64,000 nucleotides of DNA, taken from Paractinoplanes brasiliensis (lineage in GTDB: Bacteria; Actinomycetota; Actinomycetes; Mycobacteriales; Micromonosporaceae). The position numbers and the translations under genes were made by a program. The stretch lies in assembly GCF_004362215.1 (NCBI RefSeq), contig NZ_SNWR01000002.1, positions 186,001-250,000 of the forward strand, in the 5' to 3' direction. Positions 58,834 to 64,000 of this stretch are shown here, piece after piece (position 1 is the first letter of the stretch; each line of letters begins with the position of its first letter). The notes under the pieces were generated by a model, which was not told the DNA's origin, did not search any database, and saw only the letters and a program-made list of their open reading frames with translations.

Positions 58834-58970
58834 GGAGACAGCCTACGTTCACCCCGCGCACGCCACCCGGCGGCCGCGCCGCGCCGGACGGCGCCCACGC
58901 TCGGGAAACCCCTGAAAACCGCCGATACCGTACGCCTCGCCGACTCCCTCGAACCCCCGAGGAACCGGTC

Positions 58971-59522
58971 TCAGACCTTTGTCGGCAGCCGTCGGTGCAG
59001 CTCGGCCAGCAGGACGGCTGGTTCCGGGGACATCAGGCCGACGTCGACCAGGTACGCGTGCTGCCCGCCGCGCCGCCGGGTGCGCGGGGCCCGGCCCGGT
59101 CCGTCGCCCGGCTCCACGAAGTCGTCGTCGACCGGGGTGATGAGGAGTTCGGTGAACGGCCCCCGGTAGCGCAGCGCCACCTCCCGGATGCCCGCCCACG
59201 GGATGTGCACGGGCCGGCGCCCGGTGGCGGCGAAGTCGAGCCCGCGCATCGAGCTGTGCAGCCAGCCCAGCCTGTTCCAAGCGGTGAGCAGGATCACCGC
59301 GGCCGTCACCGGCGGCACGATCAGGGCCAGCTCGACGTAGAGGACGATGTCGCCCGTGTCCGGGGTGTCGCCCAGGGCCGTTCTCAGCAGGACGAACAGC
59401 GCCAGCGTGGTGACCCAGACGGCGGCGACCACCCAGAGCATCGTGACGTAGACCATCGCCCGTGACTGCAGGAAGAGGATCGTGTCGTCCTCCGGCCCGA
59501 GGACCTCGTCGATGTGCGCCAC
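58971..59522 (-). CDS. Membrane protein with PH-like domain
   Basis: 183 residues from GTG 59522. No ribosome site; CATAAT just 6 bases upstream suggests a leaderless message. Two helices (about 24-48 VTMLWVVAAVWVTTLALFVL and 60-82) precede a beta-rich segment (PVHIPWAGIREVALRYRGPF, TELLITPVDDDFVEPG) like a bacterial PH domain. It is divergent from the acetyltransferase gene. Function unknown. Confidence 0.7.
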   Translation of the reverse strand: MAHIDEVLGPEDDTILFLQSRAMVYVTMLWVVAAVWVTTLALFVLLRTALGDTPDTGDIVLYVELALIVPPVTAAVILLTAWNRLGWLHSSMRGLDFAATGRRPVHIPWAGIREVALRYRGPFTELLITPVDDDFVEPGDGPGRAPRTRRRGGQHAYLVDVGLMSPEPAVLLAELHRRLPTKV

Positions 59523-59576
59523 GATCGAATTATGCCCGCTTTGTCGGGGGATAGAGGCGATTATGGGGAGGTGACC

Positions 59577-60047
59577 GTGACGCGGCTGGCCGAGGACGAC
59601 ATCCCCGCGACGTGGGAGGCTGCGAGCCTGCTCCTCGACGAGTACCGCCAGCACTACGGCGCCAACCCGGCCCCCGAGGCGGCGGCGACCTGGCTGCGCG
59701 AACAGATCGACGCCGCCCGAGCCCGCGTCTACCTGGCCGTCAGCGCCGACCGTCGACCCACCGGCGAAGACGGCACGGTCGACGGCATCTGCACGGTCAC
59801 GGTGGTGCCGGCGGCGCTGACGCTGCGTTCCGCGTGGTTGGTCCGCGACCTGTACGTGCGTCCGGCGGCCCGCCGCCGCGGGGTGGCCCGGTCCCTGCTC
59901 GAAGCCGTCGTCGACGACGCCGCGGCGAACGGCGCCCACCGGCTCTCCCTGCAGACCGAGTCGGACAACGCGCGGGCGCTGGAGCTCTACTCGAGGATCG
60001 GTTTCGAGCCCCTGCCCGGGGTGACCGTCATGGACAACATCCTCTGA
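59577..60047 (+). CDS. GNAT-family N-acetyltransferase
   Basis: 156 residues; GTG 59577 has GGAGG at 5 bases. The acetyl-CoA loop is RDLYVRPAARRRGVARSLLE (R-x-x-G-x-A form), and DNARALELYSRIGFEPLPG is the closing motif. It transfers an acetyl group to an amine substrate that cannot be predicted. It stands alone, divergent from the PH-like membrane gene. Confidence 0.9.
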   Translation: MTRLAEDDIPATWEAASLLLDEYRQHYGANPAPEAAATWLREQIDAARARVYLAVSADRRPTGEDGTVDGICTVTVVPAALTLRSAWLVRDLYVRPAARRRGVARSLLEAVVDDAAANGAHRLSLQTESDNARALELYSRIGFEPLPGVTVMDNIL

Positions 60048-60217
60048 ACGCCCCGCCACTGATCTGCAAGCGAGCGCTCCCCGCCGACGTGCCCATTCGC
60101 CCGCGGACGTGAGTGAGAGGCGCGGAGCCGGGCGAGCTCGGTTGAGGCTCTCGCCGTGCTGACGCGAGAGCGCGGGCCCCCGTACGGGAAACCCGCGCCC
60201 GCGGCGATCAACTGTGG

Positions 60218-61045
60218 TCAGGCGGCAGCCGGAACGGGGTTGTCGACCGGCTCGACCGTGGGCTTGGCGGCCTGCTTGCGCTTCGCGTAGGCGTACAGGC
60301 GGTAGATCAGCAGCAGCTCGAAGGCGACCATCAGGGCCGAGGACCCCACGCCGACCAGGATGATCTGCTTGGTGACCGGGCCGAGGATGAAGACGAACAT
60401 CATGAACTCGATGCCGCTGAACAGGTGGGGGCGGATCCGGTGGCGGACGAGGAAGTTGCGCAGCCGCCAGACGGCCGACTCGTTGCCGGTGGGCAGGGGG
60501 GCGGTGACGGGGCCGGCCTCGGCGTCCTCATCGGTCATGACGACCGCGTCCTGGTTGAGCTCGGCGCGGACCTTGCCCATCTGCAGCGCGTTGAGGTAGC
60601 GGAACATGTCGAGGAAGACGACCACGCCGCCGAGCCAGAGGTAGGCCATGTTGTCGGTGGCCGCCCACTGCCCGCCGAACAGGCCGACGGCGCAGACCGC
60701 CACGCGCAGGCGGTCGAGCACGTAGTCGAGCCAGGACCCGAAGGCCGAACCTGTCCCGTTCAGCCGCGCGATCTTGCCGTCCATGCAGTCCAGGACGAAG
60801 CTGAGGTGGAACAGCAGCGCGCCGAGCAGCAGCCAGCCGTAGTCGGCCTGCCAGAAGCAGTACGCCGAGACGATGCCGACTCCGAAGGCCAGTGTCGTCA
60901 GGCGGTTCGGGGTCACCGAGCGCCACGGCTGCACGAGCCAGACCAGGCGGGAGGCGAGAGGGTCGACCAGGCCGACGGTCCACCACGCGTCACGCTGTTT
61001 GTACGTGCGGTCGCGGATCACTTCGAGGGGATACCGCTGCGCCAT
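60218..61045 (-). CDS. CDP-alcohol phosphatidyltransferase family protein
   Basis: 275 residues, ATG at 61045 with AGGAG at 7 bases. The signature DCMDGKIARL, then G-x3-D-x3-D (GSWLDYVLD), is complete. About six helices surround it; the N-terminal part (DAWWTVGLVDPLASRLVWLV) is amphipathic and the C-terminus basic (YAYAKRKQAAKPTVEPVDN). It synthesises a phospholipid from a CDP-alcohol and a second alcohol, possibly phosphatidylinositol-type; the exact reaction is not known. It is unrelated in context to the homologue at 2.5 kb. Confidence 0.9.
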   Translation of the reverse strand: MAQRYPLEVIRDRTYKQRDAWWTVGLVDPLASRLVWLVQPWRSVTPNRLTTLAFGVGIVSAYCFWQADYGWLLLGALLFHLSFVLDCMDGKIARLNGTGSAFGSWLDYVLDRLRVAVCAVGLFGGQWAATDNMAYLWLGGVVVFLDMFRYLNALQMGKVRAELNQDAVVMTDEDAEAGPVTAPLPTGNESAVWRLRNFLVRHRIRPHLFSGIEFMMFVFILGPVTKQIILVGVGSSALMVAFELLLIYRLYAYAKRKQAAKPTVEPVDNPVPAAA

Positions 61046-61206
61046 GCCACCACTCCTGGTGTTGCCCGAAACGTGAATGATCGACCGCGCGGACCTTACT
61101 AGATGATGAACAGTGCTGGAAGAGGACCTGGGGCGTGTCGGAAATCGAGGAACTTTCCGGTCACACGCCGTTAATTCGCCGGTGATCAACCCGATCGGGG
61201 GACCTT

Positions 61207-61770
61207 GTGGACGCGGAGCACGTTGCGGACGATCTGGAAGAGGTGATCTTGTCCGAGGAGCGGATTCTGGCTCGGGTCCAGGATCTGGCGTCCGAGTTGC
61301 ACGGGGTCCATGAGCCCCGTACGCCCGTGCTGGTGGGCGTGTTGGGCGGCGCGGCCACCTTCACCGTCGACCTGGCTCGCGCGTACCCGGGACAGGTCGA
61401 GATCGGCTGGATGGCGATCAAGTCGTACAGCACGCACAACCGCGCGTCGGGGTCCGTACGGCTGCTCAAGGACCTTGACGTGGACATCTCGGGGCGGGAC
61501 GTCGTGATCGTCGACGGCGTGATCGACACCGGGTTGACGATGTCGTGGCTGATCGCGAACCTGGCGCAGCGCGGCCCGGCCTCGATCGCCGTGTGCGCGT
61601 TGCTGCGCAAGCCCGAGACGGCCCGGTTCGCCGACACCCCGACGTACGTGGGTTTCGATGTCGGCCCCGGGCTGATCGTCGGCTACGGGCTCGACCACCA
61701 GGGGCGCTACCGGAATCTGCGCTGCGCCGCGGTGCTGTCGCCCAGCGCGTACGAGGTCACGCCGGCCTGA
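61207..61770 (+). CDS. Hypoxanthine-type phosphoribosyltransferase homologue
   Basis: 187 residues, GTG 61207 with GGGGGA upstream. PVLVGVLGGAATFTVDLARA (PPi loop), GWMAIKSYSTHNRASGSVRL (flexible loop) and DVVIVDGVIDTGLTMSWL (PRPP loop) follow the HPRT order. The acidic pair of the PRPP loop is Asp103-Gly104 instead of Glu-Asp, so the second carboxylate that contacts ribose is missing. Purine salvage is the expected role, but activity may be altered. Confidence 0.85.
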   Translation: MDAEHVADDLEEVILSEERILARVQDLASELHGVHEPRTPVLVGVLGGAATFTVDLARAYPGQVEIGWMAIKSYSTHNRASGSVRLLKDLDVDISGRDVVIVDGVIDTGLTMSWLIANLAQRGPASIAVCALLRKPETARFADTPTYVGFDVGPGLIVGYGLDHQGRYRNLRCAAVLSPSAYEVTPA

Positions 61771-61920
61771 TCTTCGCGCTCAGCCGATCGGGCGGGGTGC
61801 ATCGCCCGGCATCGGCCCGGCACGGGCGCGGCCGAGCTGCCGCGCCACGCCGGCACGGCTGGCAAGAGCCGTTAAGTCATGGCTTGACCGGCGGCCGCAG
61901 CCCGGGTGACCGTGGGGCTC

Positions 61921-62841
61921 ATGGCGGTGCAGATCCACTCCGTGCCGGCGGTCCTCTCCGACGAGCCCTGTGAGGTCGCGCTGCGGGCCGTGTGTCCCGC
62001 CCTGCGCCCGTACGTGCTGGGGCTCTCGGGTTTCCGGTCCGGTCACGGGCGGCCGATCGCGCACCTGCTGCTGCCGCTGGCCCATCCGACCGTGATCGTC
62101 GATTTCGGCGCGCGTTCGGGTCTCGTGCTCGGCGCGCGGGCCGCCGCCACCGCCCGTGGCGAGACCACCTGGGGGCACGGGATCAGCATCGGCCTCACCC
62201 CGCTGGGCGCGGCGGCGCTGCTCGGGGTGCCGATGAGCGAGCTCGGTGGCCCCGCCGTGCGCCTCGACGAGCTGCTGGGCCCAGGGGTGACCGAGCTTCC
62301 GGGCCGGCTGGCCGCCGCGCCGAGCTGGGCCGAACGGTTCGACCTGATCGAGCGGGTGCTGCTCCACCTTCGTACGGCCCGGACCGCTTCTCCCGACCGG
62401 GTGGCGTGTTCTCCCGACCCGGCGGCGTGGTTTCCTGACCGGGCGGTGCCGGCCGCGTGTTCTCCCGACCGGGTGGCGTGTTTTCCCGACCGGGCGGTGC
62501 TGGCCGCGTGGCAACGGCTGCAGCGGCCCGGTCCGCCGAAGGTGGACGTGCTCGCCGCCGAACTGAACGTCACCCGCCGCCGCCTCGAACGCGGGTTCCG
62601 GCAGCATGTGGGCCTGACCCCGGCGACCGTGGCGCGGATCGCGCGGTTCCAGCGGGTCGTGGGCCGGCTCGTCTCCGGCGCCGGCCCGTCGGAGGCGGCG
62701 GCCGACAGCGGGTACGCCGACCATCCGCACCTGGCACGCGAGACCCGGGCGATGGCCGGGCTCACCCCGACCCGGCTGGCCGCCTACCTCAGCACCCCGC
62801 CGGTGGTCGTCGCAAACGTCCAAGACGCCCGGCGCCGCTGA
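61921..62841 (+). CDS. AraC-family regulator with a minisatellite linker
   Basis: 306 residues from ATG 61921 (GTG 61906 possible). The C-terminal HTH is LAAELNVTRRRLERGFRQHV, then PATVARIARFQRVVGRLVSG and SGYADHPHLARETRAMAGLT. The N-terminal ligand-binding part is about 1-150. Between them lies a stretch of degenerate SPDRVAC/FPDRAVPAA units (62389-62513) made of 21- and 30-base DNA repeats, absent from ordinary members. A divergent role for the adjoining SDR gene 16 bases downstream is likely (same operon). Confidence 0.85.
   Translation: MAVQIHSVPAVLSDEPCEVALRAVCPALRPYVLGLSGFRSGHGRPIAHLLLPLAHPTVIVDFGARSGLVLGARAAATARGETTWGHGISIGLTPLGAAALLGVPMSELGGPAVRLDELLGPGVTELPGRLAAAPSWAERFDLIERVLLHLRTARTASPDRVACSPDPAAWFPDRAVPAACSPDRVACFPDRAVLAAWQRLQRPGPPKVDVLAAELNVTRRRLERGFRQHVGLTPATVARIARFQRVVGRLVSGAGPSEAAADSGYADHPHLARETRAMAGLTPTRLAAYLSTPPVVVANVQDARRR
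62389..62513 (+). repeat. Minisatellite in the AraC linker
   Basis: Units run TCTCCCGACCGGGTGGCGTG-T, a CCCGGCGGCGTGG variant, a 30-base unit with an extra GTGCCGGCC, then the 21-base and 30-base units again. Frame is kept because units are multiples of three. Copy number is likely to vary. Confidence 0.8.
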
Positions 62842-62857
62842 GACCTAGCGTGCCCCC

Positions 62858-63577
62858 ATGACGTTTGAGGGGAAGACCGCGCTGGTCACCGGCGGCTCGA
62901 AGGGGATAGGCCGGGCCGTCGTCGAACAGCTGGCAGCCCGGGGCGCGGCCGTCGTGTTCACCTACCGCCAGGACAAGGCGGCCGCCGACGAGGTCGCCGC
63001 CACAAACCCGGGAACCACAGCCGTGCGCGCCGACCAGGAAAGCCTCGACAGTCTCGACGCGGCTTTCGACGCCGTACGGGGTGGTCTGGACATCCTGGTG
63101 AACAACGTGGGCCTGGTCACGGCGGCGCCGATCGCCGAGCTGACGCCGCCGGACTTCGACCGGGTGTTCGCGGTCAACACCAAGTTCCCGCTGTTCGCCA
63201 TTCAGCGCGCCGCCCCGCTGCTGCGCGACGGCGGCCGGATCGTGAACATCTCCACGCTGAACACGCTGTACCCGGCGGCCGGTCTGGCGCTCTACTGCGC
63301 GGGCAAGGCCGCCCTCGAACAGATAACCGTGGTGGCCGCGAAGGAGCTGGGCCCGCGCGGCATCACCGTCAACACGGTCTCGCCCGGCGCCACCGACACC
63401 GACACGCTGCGCGCCGCCAACCCGCCCGCGGCGCTCGAGGCCGCCGCCGGGATGACCGCGTTGGGCCGCCTCGGCCGTCCGGACGACGTGGCCGCGGTGG
63501 TCACGTTCCTCGCCTCCGACGAGGGCCGCTGGATCACGGGACAGAACGTCCGCGCGACCGGCGGCCTCTCGGTGTGA
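62858..63577 (+). CDS. Short-chain dehydrogenase/reductase
   Basis: 239 residues, ATG 62858. The Rossmann motif TALVTGGSKGIGRAV, the NNVG strand (DILVNNVGLVTAAP), and LNTLYPAAGLALYCAGKAAL, with the YxxxK form as Y-C-A-G-K, are visible; the upstream Ser is in VNISTLNTL. The Arg/Gln after strand 2 (YRQDKAA) points to NADP(H). It is co-directional with the AraC gene 16 bases upstream, so it is probably a target or partner. Substrate unknown. Confidence 0.92.
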   Translation: MTFEGKTALVTGGSKGIGRAVVEQLAARGAAVVFTYRQDKAAADEVAATNPGTTAVRADQESLDSLDAAFDAVRGGLDILVNNVGLVTAAPIAELTPPDFDRVFAVNTKFPLFAIQRAAPLLRDGGRIVNISTLNTLYPAAGLALYCAGKAALEQITVVAAKELGPRGITVNTVSPGATDTDTLRAANPPAALEAAAGMTALGRLGRPDDVAAVVTFLASDEGRWITGQNVRATGGLSV

Positions 63578-63654
63578 CCGGAAGCTTCCTGCTGCCGCGT
63601 TTCCCGTCGAGACCCGGTTGTTTCCGGCCTTGGCCGGGCCGTTTTCGCTGGGGC

Positions 63655-63765
63655 CGCTTTCCGGTCTTGGCCGTTTCGCTTGGCCCGGCCGTTGTCCGGT
63701 CTTGGCCGTTTCGCTTGGCCCGGCCGCTTTCCGGTCTTGGCCGGGCCGTTTCGCTGAGATCCGGC
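63655..63765. repeat. 35-base tandem repeat after the SDR gene
   Basis: Units starting CCGCTTTCCGGTCTTGGCCG begin at 63655, 63690 and 63725; the first two are 35 bases, the third about 41. A diverged copy precedes them (from about 63620). The array is non-coding and lies between the convergent SDR and YggT genes. Confidence 0.88.
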
Positions 63766-63804
63766 CGCTTCCCGCGGTGGCACGGCTGCTCCCGCGGCAG
63801 GCGG

Positions 63805-64000
63805 TCAGATGATGGCGCGGATGATGACGATGCCGAAGAAGACGATGAGGAAAGCGACGTCGATGGCGGCGCCGCCGAGACGCAGCGGGGGCACGACTCG
63901 CCGTACCGGGGCGAGAATGGGCTCGGTCACGGTGTAGACCCCCGACATGAGCCGGGAACGGAAACCGCCGGGAGCGGCCGGCCCGGCCAGAACCGTGCTC
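63805..64000 (-). CDS. YggT family membrane protein, cut by window edge
   Basis: The last 65 codons are present, ending TGA at 63805-63807. SRLMSGVYTVTEPILAPVRR then VVPPLRLGGAAIDVAFLIVF and FGIVIIRAII is the C-terminal half of YggT proteins, with the PILAP-x-RR-x-PP-x4 motif. Members sit near the cell-division cluster (sepF, divIVA) in many actinobacteria, so that cluster may lie just to the right. Confidence 0.85.
   Translation of the reverse strand, partial: STVLAGPAAPGGFRSRLMSGVYTVTEPILAPVRRVVPPLRLGGAAIDVAFLIVFFGIVIIRAII

Noticed and set aside
1..64000. Frequent CGTACG/CCGTACGG words as protein-binding sites
   Set aside because: They occur throughout coding sequence, mostly as Arg-Thr or Val-Arg codon pairs, and fit the genome-wide word bias of this group rather than local sites.

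Overview
This is a chromosomal window from a high-GC actinobacterium. Most likely it is a member of Micromonosporaceae close to Actinoplanes. The grounds are very high GC at third codon positions, frequent GTG and TTG starts, a mycothiol gene (mshC) in its usual actinobacterial neighbourhood (histidine phosphatase, DUF3090, SCO1664 family, mshC, PAC2), an accessory secA2, XRE/DUF397 gene pairs, and the frequent CGTACG-type words of that group. The genus is an inference. I see no tRNA, rRNA, CRISPR array, transposase or phage gene.

Layout. 1-3.3 kb: a pterin-synthase/dehydrogenase/glycosyltransferase operon diverging from a CDP-alcohol phosphotransferase. 3.27-3.64 kb: a long imperfect inverted repeat between convergent genes. 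3.6-16.3 kb: small metabolic and envelope genes, including a B12-binding-protein homologue, hydrolases, an ArsR/SRPBCC pair with a visible promoter, a sugar kinase, a cobyrinate amidase homologue lacking key catalytic residues, a glutamate-cysteine ligase homologue and a secreted SGNH hydrolase. 17-24.7 kb: a 968-residue disordered repeat protein, then a partner-switching signalling block (sigma factor fused to STAS, two STAS-ATPase proteins, a CheR-PAS protein). 24.8-27.1 kb: secA2 with a strong terminator. 27.5-31.7 kb: an orphan winged-helix protein, a uridine-kinase-like protein, a DksA/TraR zinc finger, and two DUF72 proteins around a class IV aminotransferase.

31.8-38.1 kb holds the two most unusual units. 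The first is an 84-residue protein made of three 22-residue Gly/Asp/His repeats, two bases upstream of a JmjC/cupin oxygenase; this looks like a peptide-modification (RiPP-like) pair. The second is a compact five-gene minus-strand operon: a small helical protein, a 301-residue protein, a Pro-rich repeat protein, a three-module FtsK/EccC-like ATPase and a coiled-coil membrane protein. It resembles a stripped-down secretion or translocation machine.

38.4-64 kb is mostly housekeeping and regulation: an MFS transporter, a NYN-domain protein with a 55-codon gene behind it, a ClpC-type ATPase, a LysR regulator, a hemerythrin-like protein, an M20 peptidase, a frameshifted gene, an XRE/DUF397 pair, a collapsed two-component locus whose genes have been deleted into chimeras, an aldo/keto reductase, an F420-type oxidoreductase, the mshC cluster, a secreted His-rich peptide with a structured leader, a GntR regulator with a palindromic operator, a PAC2 protein, a PH-like membrane protein, a GNAT enzyme, a second CDP-alcohol phosphotransferase, a phosphoribosyltransferase homologue, an AraC regulator with a minisatellite linker, an SDR enzyme and a YggT fragment at the right edge.
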